The notes beneath the pieces are model-generated. The model worked only from the letters and a program-made list of their open reading frames with translations, ran no database searches and had not been told where the DNA came from. The position numbers and the translations under genes were made by a program. Of a DNA stretch of 61,939 nt, positions 50,293 through 58,287 are shown in pieces. Position 1 is the stretch's first letter; every line of letters begins with the position of its first letter. Source of the DNA: Arthrobacter pascens (GTDB lineage: Bacteria; Actinomycetota; Actinomycetes; Actinomycetales; Micrococcaceae); the NCBI RefSeq assembly GCF_017052465.1, contig NZ_JAFHKT010000129.1, positions 1 through 61,939 of the forward strand, read 5' to 3'.

Positions 50293-51168
50293 TCAGACGG
50301 CGAGCGCAGCGGCCTTCCTGCGGCGGGCTTTCGCCAGCCGGGTGCCGATGAGCCCCTGGCGGGGGCTGAACAGATAGACGAGGGCGAAGACCGCGCCCTG
50401 CGTGAGCACCACCATGGCGCCCGATGCCGTGTCCAGGTAGTAACTGAAGTAGATGCCGGCAATCGAGCACGCGGCCGAAACCACGGGAGCGATGACCAGC
50501 ATGCGCGAAAACCGGTCGGTCAGCAGGTACGCCGTGGCCCCGGGAATGATGAGCATGGCCACCACCAGCACCACGCCCACGGTCTGCAGCGCCACCACCG
50601 ACGTCAATGCCAGCAGTCCCAGAAGCAGCGCGCCGAGGCGCTTCGGTGACAGCCCGATGGCGTGTGCATGGGTGGGGTCGAATGCGTAGAGCGTGAGGTC
50701 GCGACGCTTCAGGATGAGAATGGCGAACGCCACCACGCCCAGCACCAGCACCTGGATGAGGTCCGGGATGCTGACGCCCAACAGGTTGCCGAAAATGATG
50801 TGGTTCAGGTCCGTCTGGCTCGGCGTGACAGAGATCAGCACCAGTCCCAGGGCGAACAGGGACGTGAACACGATTCCGATCGCGGCGTCCTCCTTCACTC
50901 TGCTCGTGCTCCGGACCACCCCGATCAGGGTCACCGCGATCAGCGCGAACACCAGCGCGCCGAGGGCGAACGGCGCCCCCACGATGTAGGCAAGGACGAC
51001 GCCGGGAAGCACGGCATGGGAGACGGCGTCGCCCATGAGCGACCAGCCGATCAGGACGAGCCAGCAGCTCAGGACCGCGCATACGACGGCGGCAAGCGCC
51101 GTGGTGACGATGGCGCGGACCATGAAGTCGTAGCCGAGGGGTTCCATGAGGAGAGTGATGAGGTCCAT
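50293..51168 (-). CDS. Metal ABC transporter permease (Mn/Fe type)
   Basis: A 291-residue ABC-3 family permease with eight or nine membrane helices. MVRAIVTTALAAVVCAVLSC opens the protein, then LMGDAVSHAVLPGVVLAYIV (the EAA-like cytoplasmic loop) and FGNLLGVSIPDLIQVLVLGV. It forms the membrane channel with the ATPase encoded two bases upstream and the binding protein before that. The end is rich in basic residues (RLAKARRRKAAALAV). Likely transports manganese, judged from the binding protein ligands. Confidence 0.9.
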   Translation of the reverse strand: MDLITLLMEPLGYDFMVRAIVTTALAAVVCAVLSCWLVLIGWSLMGDAVSHAVLPGVVLAYIVGAPFALGALVFALIAVTLIGVVRSTSRVKEDAAIGIVFTSLFALGLVLISVTPSQTDLNHIIFGNLLGVSIPDLIQVLVLGVVAFAILILKRRDLTLYAFDPTHAHAIGLSPKRLGALLLGLLALTSVVALQTVGVVLVVAMLIIPGATAYLLTDRFSRMLVIAPVVSAACSIAGIYFSYYLDTASGAMVVLTQGAVFALVYLFSPRQGLIGTRLAKARRRKAAALAV

Positions 51169-51170
51169 CG

Positions 51171-52019
51171 TCAGATTCCCCGCTCGTTGTCGATGGCCTG
51201 AACAGGTTGCCGGTGGCCTGCGCTGTCCCCGTGCCCTGCGCCGTCCCGGTTCAGGACGTCCAGTCCGAACGCCATGGCCAGGTTCTCAGGCTGCAGCACC
51301 ACGTCCGGAGCTCCGTGCATCAGCACCTTGTGCATCAGCAGCACGGCTTCGTCACACAGCTGCGGGAGGGCGTGCAGGTCATGGGTGGAGATGAGGATGG
51401 TGCAGCCGTCCGCAGCCAGTTCGCGCAGCAGGCGCGTGATGGTGGCCTCCGAGCGCTTGTCCACGCCTGCGAAGGGCTCGTCGAGCAGCATGATCGTGGC
51501 CCCCTGGGCTATGCACCGCGCCACGAAGGCACGCTTCTTCTGCCCGCCGGAGAGCTGGCCGATCTGCCGGCCGGCAAACTCTGAGAGTTCCACCCGGTCC
51601 AGTGCCTCGTGCACGGCAGCCCGGTCGGCCTTGGAGGGGCGCCGGGTGAAGCCCTGGCGTCCGTAGCGGCCCATCATCACCACGTCCCGCACGGACAGCG
51701 GGAACTGCCAGTCCACGTCCTCGCTCTGCGGGACGTAGCCGATTCCGCCCTCCTTGCGCGCCTTTGCGGGCGGTGCGCCGTTGATCAGCACGCGCCCGGC
51801 GTCGGGCTTGATCATGCCCATGATGGCCTTGAACAGCGTGGACTTTCCGGAGCCGTTCATGCCGATCAGGCCGCAGATTCTGGCGTGGTCGAGGCTCAGT
51901 GAGGCCGAATCCAGCGCGAGCACTTCGCCGTAGTGCACGGTGACGCCCTCCACCTGGATGGCGGGTTGCGGCGCGGACTGCCCCAAGGGCGCCTGCCCGC
52001 GGGCTGCGTGCGTGCTCAT
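51171..52019 (-). CDS. Metal ABC transporter ATP-binding protein
   Basis: A 282-residue ATPase with Walker A GMNGSGKST, Q-loop in YVPQSEDVDWQFPLSVRDVV (the W-x-F-P segment is typical of Mn/Zn importers), signature LSGGQKKRAFVAR, Walker B MLLDEPFAGVD and H-loop STHDLHAL. Its start overlaps the binding-protein stop by four bases (ATGA) and its stop is two bases from the permease start, so the three genes form a tight operon in the order binding protein, ATPase, permease. Confidence 0.93.
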   Translation of the reverse strand: MSTHAARGQAPLGQSAPQPAIQVEGVTVHYGEVLALDSASLSLDHARICGLIGMNGSGKSTLFKAIMGMIKPDAGRVLINGAPPAKARKEGGIGYVPQSEDVDWQFPLSVRDVVMMGRYGRQGFTRRPSKADRAAVHEALDRVELSEFAGRQIGQLSGGQKKRAFVARCIAQGATIMLLDEPFAGVDKRSEATITRLLRELAADGCTILISTHDLHALPQLCDEAVLLMHKVLMHGAPDVVLQPENLAMAFGLDVLNRDGAGHGDSAGHRQPVQAIDNERGI

Positions 52020-53071
52020 GACGAACCGCCGCTCAGTGCGGCAGTGATGACCTTGGAGTCGTGCCTGATGAGGTCCAGGTACGTGGGGACGGGGCCGTCG
52101 GCTTCGGATAGGGAATCCACGTAGAGCACGCCGCCGAACTTTGCGCCGGTGGCTTCCACCACCTGCTGCATCGGGGCGTCGGAGACCGTGGACTCGCAGA
52201 AGACGGCGGGAACCTTGTTCTTCCGGACGAAGCCGATGGCCTCGGTGATCTGCTGCGGCGTGGCCTGCTGTTCGGCGTTGACCGCCCAGATGTACACCTC
52301 TTGGAGGCCGGCATCGCGGGTGAGGTAGGAGAAGGCTCCTTCGCAGGTCACCAGCGCCCGCTGATTCTTGGGGACAGCGGCCAGCTTGGCCTTCATCTCA
52401 TCCTGTACGGCCTGCAGCTTTGCCTTGTAGGCCTTGCCGTTGGCTTCGAACACGGCAGCGTTGCCGGGGTCCAGGTCGGAGAAGGCCTTGACCATGTTGT
52501 CCACGTAGATCTGGACGTTGACCGGCGACATCCACGCATGGGGGTTGGGCTTGCCCTTATAGGCGTCCTCGCTGATGTTCATGACGTCCACGCCCTCGCT
52601 CACCACCGCGTGGGGCACGTCCATGCCCTCCACGAACTGCGCGAACCAGGCTTCCAGGTTGAGTCCGTTGTCCAGGATGAGGTCGGCCTGCGACGCCTTG
52701 CGGATGTCCCCCGGCGTGGGCTCGTAGCCGTGAATCTCCGCCCCGGCCTTGGTGATGGACTCCACCCGGAGTTTGTCACCGGCCACGTTCTTCGCCACGT
52801 CAGCCAGCACCGTGAACGTGGTCAGCACGACCGGCCGGCCGTCGTCACCGTTTCCGGACGCATTGCCGGCGCACGCAGTAAGCGACAGGGAAAGAAGCAC
52901 GACGGCAGCCGCGCACTTCAGCCGGCCGGCCCGCTTTGGGCGGGCAGTCGCGGCTCCGGTGCGGGCATGTGGACGGGGACCGGAGGTGCCGGAACCAGAG
53001 CGTGTGGGTGCACTCCGGAAGGCAACGGTTCGGCGGACTACTTTGGCGCACCGAAACAGAAAGTTAGGCAT
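52016..53071 (-). CDS. Metal-binding lipoprotein of a Mn-type ABC importer
   Basis: A 351-residue cluster A-I binding protein. Metal ligands appear as His in AEIHGYEPTP, His in NPHAWMSPVNV, Glu244 in VTCEGAFSYL and Asp in STVSDAPMQQ; His-His-Glu-Asp is the Mn/Fe set (zinc proteins have a third His). The lipobox LSLTACAG lies about 64 residues from the start, an unusually long N-terminal part, so a later start is possible. The ATG at 53069-53071 is supported by TAGAAT seven bases upstream, suggesting a leaderless message. That ATG lies inside a TTAGGCATGCCGAA palindrome. Confidence 0.85.
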   Translation of the reverse strand: MPNFLFRCAKVVRRTVAFRSAPTRSGSGTSGPRPHARTGAATARPKRAGRLKCAAAVVLLSLSLTACAGNASGNGDDGRPVVLTTFTVLADVAKNVAGDKLRVESITKAGAEIHGYEPTPGDIRKASQADLILDNGLNLEAWFAQFVEGMDVPHAVVSEGVDVMNISEDAYKGKPNPHAWMSPVNVQIYVDNMVKAFSDLDPGNAAVFEANGKAYKAKLQAVQDEMKAKLAAVPKNQRALVTCEGAFSYLTRDAGLQEVYIWAVNAEQQATPQQITEAIGFVRKNKVPAVFCESTVSDAPMQQVVEATGAKFGGVLYVDSLSEADGPVPTYLDLIRHDSKVITAALSGGSS

Positions 53072-53077
53072 GCCGAA
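53064..53077. promoter_or_regulatory. DtxR/MntR-like operator overlapping the start of the Mn importer operon
   Basis: TTAGGCATGCCGAA is a near-perfect palindrome (12 of 14 positions) and resembles boxes bound by DtxR-family repressors such as MntR. It covers the transcription/translation start predicted from the -10 TAGAAT, where a repressor would block initiation. Confidence 0.55.
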
Positions 53078-53194
53078 TATTCTAACGGGAGGGTCACGGC
53101 CACTGCAACGCACGTCCAGCCGCCGGCTGACCGGGCTTCGCGGAACAGCGTTCCCGCGGTCCCGGCCGGCGGGCCCGAAGCGCCGCCGCAGGAC

Positions 53195-53200
53195 TAGGCT
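53195..53200 (+). promoter_or_regulatory. -10 box of probable leaderless CPBP transcript
   Basis: TAGGCT lies six bases before the ATG at 53207. GGAGG is inside the six-base gap, too close to act as a ribosome site. Confidence 0.5.
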
Positions 53201-53206
53201 GGAGGC

Positions 53207-53968
53207 ATGGTGACAACCCGACGCCCCCTCCCCGCTCCGCGCCCGGAACTTTACCGGTTTTCGCCGCTCGACTACACCACTGTGGCGCTGTACGTTGCCA
53301 TTGCCGTCTTCTTCGCCGTAGCCGGGGAACTGCTCCTGCCACTGCTCCGGATGCTGGCCCCGACACCGGCCGTCGCCTCGTACGCAGTGAACCTGCTGTT
53401 CTACGGCGGCGTCGGCATCCTGGCGCTCTTCGCCGCGCGGCGGGTCGTGGCGCGCGATCTCAAGGTGCTGGCCACCAGGCCCTGGTTTACGGCCGTGATG
53501 GTGCCGCTGGCTGTCATCGCCATGATGATTTTCACCGCGATCCTCGTGGTCCTTGGCGGCACCACGGAGACCTCCGTCAACCAGGCCGGGCTCCAGGCGC
53601 TCATGCAGCAGGTTCCGGCGTGGCTCATGGTGCCGCTCATTGTGGTGGTGGGCCCGTTCGTGGAGGAGTACATCTTCCGGCACCTGCTCATCGGCAAGCT
53701 CAGCCGCCGCGTCAACATCTGGGTCTGCTGTGCCCTGTCCGTCGTGCTGTTCGCCGCCCTCCACATCGTCGGCCAGGAGGCACTCACGCTGACGGCCCTG
53801 ATGCCTTACCTGGCCATGGGCGCCACCCTCGTGTTCGTCTACGTGTGGACGGGGCGGAACCTGATGTTCTCCTACTTCGTCCACGCGGCCAAGAACCTGC
53901 TGGCCGCCATCTTCCTGTACACCATCCCGCCGGAACTCCTTGACCAGATGCAGCAGGTGCAGGGCTAG
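53207..53968 (+). CDS. CPBP-family intramembrane metalloprotease (third in window)
   Basis: A 253-residue membrane protein with about seven helices. The active-site residues are Glu153-Glu154 in FVEEYIFRHLLIG, His186 in AALHIVGQE and His226/Asn230 in FVHAAKN, the usual CPBP set. It is more like the EEYIFR group than the two proteins at 17.6-19.4 kb. Substrate unknown. It stands alone 63 bases before the VOC gene, which has its own leaderless promoter. Confidence 0.86.
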   Translation: MVTTRRPLPAPRPELYRFSPLDYTTVALYVAIAVFFAVAGELLLPLLRMLAPTPAVASYAVNLLFYGGVGILALFAARRVVARDLKVLATRPWFTAVMVPLAVIAMMIFTAILVVLGGTTETSVNQAGLQALMQQVPAWLMVPLIVVVGPFVEEYIFRHLLIGKLSRRVNIWVCCALSVVLFAALHIVGQEALTLTALMPYLAMGATLVFVYVWTGRNLMFSYFVHAAKNLLAAIFLYTIPPELLDQMQQVQG

Positions 53969-54019
53969 GAACGCGCGACGCTACCGCCGCCACCCTGTTC
54001 AGGGCGACCGCCGTCGTCG

Positions 54020-54025
54020 TAGTTT
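54020..54025 (+). promoter_or_regulatory. -10 box of probable leaderless VOC transcript
   Basis: TAGTTT lies six bases before the ATG at 54032. Confidence 0.45.
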
Positions 54026-54031
54026 TGTCCC

Positions 54032-54472
54032 ATGGGACTCAACATTCAGATCGTCGTCGACTGTAAGAATCCACATGATCTCGCCGACTGGTGGGCAGAA
54101 ACTCTGGAGTGGGCGGTGGAGCCGCAGGACGAGGCGTTCATCCGGTCCATGATCGATCAGGGGTTTGCCACCGACGCGGAGACGCAGGTGCACAAGGGCA
54201 AGCTGGTCTGGCGGGAGGGTTGTGCGATCCGCCCCACCGAGGAAATCGACGCCAAGAAACCGCAGCGCCGCCTGCTGTTCCAGACCGCGCCGGAGGGGAA
54301 AACCGTCAAGAACCGGGTGCACTGGGATGTGGCCTTGGACGGCCGGGACAAGGACGAGGTCCGCACGCAGCTCGAAGCCCGCGGCGCAACGTTCCTCTGG
54401 ACGGCCAGCCAGGGACCGCACGAATGGCACACCATGGCGGACCCCGAGGGCAACGAGTTCTGCATCAGCTGA
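54032..54472 (+). CDS. VOC-family (glyoxalase-like) protein
   Basis: A 146-residue protein of the glyoxalase-like type common in actinobacteria. It begins GLNIQIVVDCKNPHDLADWW, has a middle strand RRLLFQTAPEGKTVKNRVHW and ends with HTMADPEGNEFCIS, the closing motif of the second VOC module with the metal-site Glu. The role is unknown. It lies just before menB but appears to have its own start of transcription. Confidence 0.83.
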   Translation: MGLNIQIVVDCKNPHDLADWWAETLEWAVEPQDEAFIRSMIDQGFATDAETQVHKGKLVWREGCAIRPTEEIDAKKPQRRLLFQTAPEGKTVKNRVHWDVALDGRDKDEVRTQLEARGATFLWTASQGPHEWHTMADPEGNEFCIS

Positions 54473-54481
54473 CGCGATTAC

Positions 54482-54487
54482 TAGACT
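54482..54487 (+). promoter_or_regulatory. -10 box of probable leaderless menB transcript
   Basis: TAGACT lies six bases before the GTG at 54494. The following TGGACGGTG is identical to that before the methyltransferase gene at 7575. Confidence 0.5.
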
Positions 54488-54493
54488 TGGACG

Positions 54494-55447
54494 GTGAGCA
54501 ACGAAATCCCCGCCAAGGTATCCGATGTGTTCGACCCGTCGCGCTGGCGCACCGTGTCAGGTTTCGACGACTTCCAGGACATGACCTACCACCGGCAGGT
54601 GGAGCGCTCCGAGGACGGCGCGGTGGTGCGGGACCTGCCCACCGTCCGGATCGCCTTCAACCGCCCCGAGGTCCGCAACGCCTTCCGCCCCGGCACGGTT
54701 GACGAGCTCTACCGGGCCATGGACCACGCCCGGATGACCCCGGACGTCGCCACGGTCCTGCTCACGGGCAACGGCCCCTCCCCCAAGGACGGCGGGCACT
54801 CGTTCTGCTCCGGCGGGGACCAGCGGATCCGCGGCCGGGACGGCTACCGCTATGCCGACGGCGAGACCCAGGAAACGATCGATCCCGCCCGCGCCGGCCG
54901 GCTCCACATCCTGGAGGTCCAGCGGCTGATGCGGACGATGCCCAAGGTGGTCATCGCCGTCGTCAACGGCTGGGCCGCCGGGGGTGGGCACTCACTGCAT
55001 GTGGTCTCGGACCTCACCGTCGCCTCGCGCCAGTACGGCAAGTTCAAGCAGACGGACGCCACAGTGGGCAGTTTCGACGCCGGTTACGGTTCCGCGCTGC
55101 TGGCGCGCCAGATCGGGCAGAAGGCTGCCCGTGAGATCTTCTTCCTGGCCCGGGAGTACTCCGCCGACGACATGGTCCGCATGGGCGCCGTGAACGAGGC
55201 CGTGGACCACGAACGGCTCGAGGACGTGGCGCTCGAATACGCCGCGGATATCGCCCGGCAGTCGCCGCAGGCCATCCGCATGCTCAAGTTCGCGTTCAAC
55301 CTCGCCGACGACGGCCTGGCCGGCCAGCAGGTCTTCGCGGGCGAGGCCACACGCCTGGCCTACATGACCGATGAAGCCGTGGAGGGCAAAGAGGCGTTCC
55401 TCGAGAAGCGGGACCCGGAATGGTCCAGGTTCCCGTACTACTTCTAA
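54494..55447 (+). CDS. menB: 1,4-dihydroxy-2-naphthoyl-CoA synthase
   Basis: A 317-residue crotonase-fold enzyme that closes the naphthalene ring in menaquinone synthesis. Signature segments are RIAFNRPEVRNAFRPGTVDE, FCSGGDQRIRGRDGYRYADG and VNGWAAGGGHSLHVVSDLTV, and the end is the family EKRDPEWSRFPYYF. The bicarbonate/Asp site (TVGSFDAGYGS) is present. It is first of the group menB-menE-menA. The 3' end, including the stop codon, is repeated as a 17-bp tandem copy directly after the gene. Confidence 0.97.
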   Translation: MSNEIPAKVSDVFDPSRWRTVSGFDDFQDMTYHRQVERSEDGAVVRDLPTVRIAFNRPEVRNAFRPGTVDELYRAMDHARMTPDVATVLLTGNGPSPKDGGHSFCSGGDQRIRGRDGYRYADGETQETIDPARAGRLHILEVQRLMRTMPKVVIAVVNGWAAGGGHSLHVVSDLTVASRQYGKFKQTDATVGSFDAGYGSALLARQIGQKAAREIFFLAREYSADDMVRMGAVNEAVDHERLEDVALEYAADIARQSPQAIRMLKFAFNLADDGLAGQQVFAGEATRLAYMTDEAVEGKEAFLEKRDPEWSRFPYYF

Positions 55448-55473
55448 GCCGGCACGACTTCTAAACCGGCACG
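55440..55473 (+). repeat. 17-bp tandem duplication of the menB 3' end
   Basis: ACTTCTAAGCCGGCACG at 55440-55456 is followed by ACTTCTAAACCGGCACG at 55457-55473, repeating the last codon and stop of menB. Confidence 0.9.
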
Positions 55474-55539
55474 ACGCAAAGGCAGCCCCATGACTCCAAG
55501 GATTCCAGCTCCCAGGCACACTTCTCCGAGGAGGACCAC

Positions 55540-56694
55540 GTGAACATCGAGCCAGCCCTGAAGGCGCTTGCTGCCGCCCTCCACGGTGAGGGCCCCGCCG
55601 TCGAACTTTCCGCCGGCCCACACGGGGATCCTGTGGTGTCACTGGTGGAGACCGCCGGGATCGAGGACGCCGCCGTGGTGGTGCGCACGTCCGGTTCCAC
55701 AGGCACGCCCAAAGCCACGGTGCTGACGGTCGACGCCCTCGCGGCCTCCTCGATGGCCACCGCCTTCGCGCTCAAAGGCGAAGGCCAGTGGCTCCTGGCC
55801 CTGCCCGTGCAGTACGTCGCGGGAGTTCAGGTGCTGGTGCGTTCGCTGTTCGCCGGGACGAGGCCCTGGGCCATGGACCTGTCCAACGGGTTCACCGTGG
55901 ACGGATTCACGGCCGCGGCACTGGAACTGACGGACAAAATCCGCTTCACGTCCCTGGTGCCCTCGCAGCTGCAGCGCCTGCTGGCCACCCCGTCCGCCGA
56001 CACACTCGCGGTGCTGCGCCGCTTCAACGGCATCCTGCTCGGCGGCGGCCCGGCTCCGGCGGCCCTCCTTGAGTCCGCCCGCGACGCCGGCATCCGTATC
56101 GTCACCACCTACGGTGCGGCCGAAACCTGCGGCGGCTGTGTGTACGACGGCTTTCCGCTCGAGGGCGTGGCCGTCCGGCTGTCCGACGACGGGCGCATCC
56201 ACCTCGGGGGTGCCACGCTGGCGGCCGGCTACCTTCATGCCCCCGGGCTGACCGCGGAGGCCTTCACCGAGGAGGACGGCGTCCGCTGGTACCGGACCAA
56301 CGATCTCGGGGAGCTGGATGCCGACGGCCGGCTCACCGTTCTGGGCCGCGCCGACGACGTCATCATTACCGGCGGCATCAAGATCTCCGCCGCACACGTG
56401 CAGGAAGAGCTGGAGAAGTTCGACGGCGTGACGGCGGCTTTTGTGGCCGGGGTCCAGTCCGCGAAGTGGGGACAGGCCGTGGCTGCCTACGTTGCGGTGT
56501 CCGGTTCTTCGCATCGAGCCTCGTCCGGCGACGGCGCCGACGGCGCGGCCTTGGCCGAAGAATGGCACCGGACACTGGGCCTGCTGGCGCCCAAGACCGT
56601 CCTTCCGGCCAGCGCCCTGATCATGCTGCCCAACGGCAAACCCGACAGGCTGGCCATGATTGAACGGCTGCACGCCCTGCATCAGGGAAAATAG
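55540..56694 (+). CDS. menE: O-succinylbenzoate-CoA ligase
   Basis: A 384-residue ANL enzyme activating o-succinylbenzoate for MenB. The P-loop VVVRTSGSTGTPKATVLTVD, the A5 region TTYGAAETCGGCVYDG, WYRTNDLGELDADGRLTVLG and the hinge GRADDVIITGGIKISAAHV are intact, and the catalytic Lys lies in LPNGKPDRLAM. It is short for the superfamily, as expected of actinobacterial MenE. GGAGG lies before the GTG start. It sits 92 bases after menB. Confidence 0.93.
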   Translation: MNIEPALKALAAALHGEGPAVELSAGPHGDPVVSLVETAGIEDAAVVVRTSGSTGTPKATVLTVDALAASSMATAFALKGEGQWLLALPVQYVAGVQVLVRSLFAGTRPWAMDLSNGFTVDGFTAAALELTDKIRFTSLVPSQLQRLLATPSADTLAVLRRFNGILLGGGPAPAALLESARDAGIRIVTTYGAAETCGGCVYDGFPLEGVAVRLSDDGRIHLGGATLAAGYLHAPGLTAEAFTEEDGVRWYRTNDLGELDADGRLTVLGRADDVIITGGIKISAAHVQEELEKFDGVTAAFVAGVQSAKWGQAVAAYVAVSGSSHRASSGDGADGAALAEEWHRTLGLLAPKTVLPASALIMLPNGKPDRLAMIERLHALHQGK

Positions 56695-56800
56695 ACTAGT
56701 TCCGCTCCGCCGGGCTCATTTGGGCCGGGTGGTTCTGGACCGCTCCTGCCGCGCTGCCTGCGCGCGCAATGTTCCACCGAACCAACACGAGGTACTCACC

Positions 56801-57682
56801 GTGGCCACAGCCGCACAATGGATCCAAGGCGCCCGGCTCCGCACCCTGCCGGCAGCGATCGCCCCTGTCCTGATCGGCACGGCGGCGGCATTTGAGATGG
56901 ACGCGTTCCGCCCCCTCAATGCCATTCTCGCGGCCCTTGTCGCGCTGCTCCTGCAGATCGGCGTCAACTATGCCAACGACTACTCTGACGGGGTCCGCGG
57001 CACGGACGAAAACCGTGTGGGACCGCTGCGGCTGGTCGGGTCAGGCGCAGCCCGCCCGGAACAGGTCAAGTACGCGGCATTCGGCGCGTTTGCCGTGGCC
57101 ATGCTGTTTGGGCTGGCCCTGATCATCATCACCCAGACGTGGTGGCTGCTGCTGGTCGGCGTTGGCTGCGTGATGGCGGCCTGGGGCTACACCGGGGGCA
57201 AGAACCCGTACGGCTACATGGGCCTGGGCGACGTCTTCGTGTTCGTCTTCTTCGGGCTCGTGGCGACCCTCGGCACGACCTACACGCAGGCCAGCCAGCT
57301 GAGCCTTCCCGCGGTCATCGGCTCCATCGGCACCGGTCTCATTGCCTGCGCCCTGCTGATGGCCAACAACGTCCGCGACATCCCATCCGACATCCAGGCC
57401 GGAAAACGCACCCTTGCCGTGCGGCTGGGCGACAAGCATGCCCGCGAGAGCTACGTGCTGATGCTCGCCGTCGCCATCCTGCTGGTGGTGATTCTCGCGC
57501 CCACGCGGCCCTGGATGCTGATTGTCCTGCTGCTCATCCCGGCCAGCCTGATGCCCGCCTGGCTGATGATCAACGGCCGAAAGCGCAAGACCCTCATTCC
57601 GGTCCTGAAGCAGACCGGCCTGATCAACCTTGGCTACGCCGCCCTGTTCTCGCTGGGGCTGGTGCTGAGCCACGGCCAGTAG
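56801..57682 (+). CDS. menA: 1,4-dihydroxy-2-naphthoate polyprenyltransferase
   Basis: A 293-residue membrane prenyltransferase of the UbiA superfamily with about eight or nine helices. The first prenyl-diphosphate motif is NYANDYSDGVRGTDENR and the second lies in NNVRDIPSDIQAGKRTLAVR. It joins the polyprenyl chain to dihydroxynaphthoate, giving demethylmenaquinone. I start at the GTG at 56801 (VATAAQWIQGARLRTLPAA), where conservation begins; the frame is open 47 codons further upstream without family features. Third gene of the men group. Confidence 0.95.
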   Translation: MATAAQWIQGARLRTLPAAIAPVLIGTAAAFEMDAFRPLNAILAALVALLLQIGVNYANDYSDGVRGTDENRVGPLRLVGSGAARPEQVKYAAFGAFAVAMLFGLALIIITQTWWLLLVGVGCVMAAWGYTGGKNPYGYMGLGDVFVFVFFGLVATLGTTYTQASQLSLPAVIGSIGTGLIACALLMANNVRDIPSDIQAGKRTLAVRLGDKHARESYVLMLAVAILLVVILAPTRPWMLIVLLLIPASLMPAWLMINGRKRKTLIPVLKQTGLINLGYAALFSLGLVLSHGQ

Positions 57683-57742
57683 GCTCGGACTGTAGGCCGG
57701 CCACACGGCAGTACATGAAGCGGCCGAAGGGGGAAGCGGGGT

Positions 57743-58138
57743 CTACGCTTCCTGGTTCCGGGGGTTGCCGTTCCGCTGATCGCCGTTCGGGATTTCCCCG
57801 TTCGGGATTTCCCTGTGCGGTGCTTCGCTGTTCCGGATGTCGTTCCGGATTTCGTTCCGGATTGTCACGTCCGGGTGGGCATCGGTCAGGCGGTCCTCAG
57901 CCTCGGCGTCAGCAACTTCACCGGCGGTGCGCAGGGGCTTGGCCCGGCCGGAGAACCGCGCATGCAGGGAGGCCGTTGCAGCATCCCGCTGTTTCTGGAA
58001 GAAAAGGTAGCTGATGGCAAAGGAAATGAGCCCAGCGCAGATCACGGCAAGGAGCCAGCCCAACTGCAGGAACACGAAGAGTGCAAACAGCGGCACAAAG
58101 AGGGCGAGACGGATCAGGGAGTATTTCACAAAAGCCAC
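57743..58138 (-). CDS. DUF4229 membrane protein with repetitive tail
   Basis: A 131-residue protein with two N-terminal membrane helices (YSLIRLALFVPLFALFVFLQ and WLLAVICAGLISFAISYLFF) followed by a basic segment QKQRDAATASLHARFSGR. This is the DUF4229 layout often found beside men genes in actinobacteria. The C-terminal 40 residues are built from short repeats (RNEIRNDIRNSE, REIPNGEIPNGD) encoded by repeated ATCCGGAACGA and GAAATCCCGAACGG units. TAAACT lies six bases before the GTG start (leaderless). Function unknown. Confidence 0.8.
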   Translation of the reverse strand: MAFVKYSLIRLALFVPLFALFVFLQLGWLLAVICAGLISFAISYLFFQKQRDAATASLHARFSGRAKPLRTAGEVADAEAEDRLTDAHPDVTIRNEIRNDIRNSEAPHREIPNGEIPNGDQRNGNPRNQEA

Positions 58139-58144
58139 GATCCA

Positions 58145-58150
58145 AGTTTA
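58145..58150 (-). promoter_or_regulatory. -10 box of probable leaderless DUF4229 transcript
   Basis: TAAACT on the minus strand, six bases before the GTG at 58136-58138. Confidence 0.5.
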
Positions 58151-58275
58151 GCCGCCAACCCTGGACGGAGCCTGCGGCCGGGCCTCAGCTGCCTCAAAAC
58201 ACCCGAGTCCGAGGGCCGGAAATCTCTGGCACTGGCTGTGCACATACTGTAATCTCCGCCGGGTCATGTGACGGC

Positions 58276-58281
58276 TAGACT
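58276..58281 (+). promoter_or_regulatory. -10 box of probable leaderless PLDc_N transcript
   Basis: TAGACT lies six bases before the ATG at 58288, without a ribosome site. Confidence 0.5.
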
Positions 58282-58287
58282 GAATGC

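Noticed and set aside
53072..53884. N-terminal extension of the Mn binding protein frame
   Set aside because: Runs antisense through the whole CPBP gene and lacks conserved sequence; promoter and operator lie at 53064-53095.
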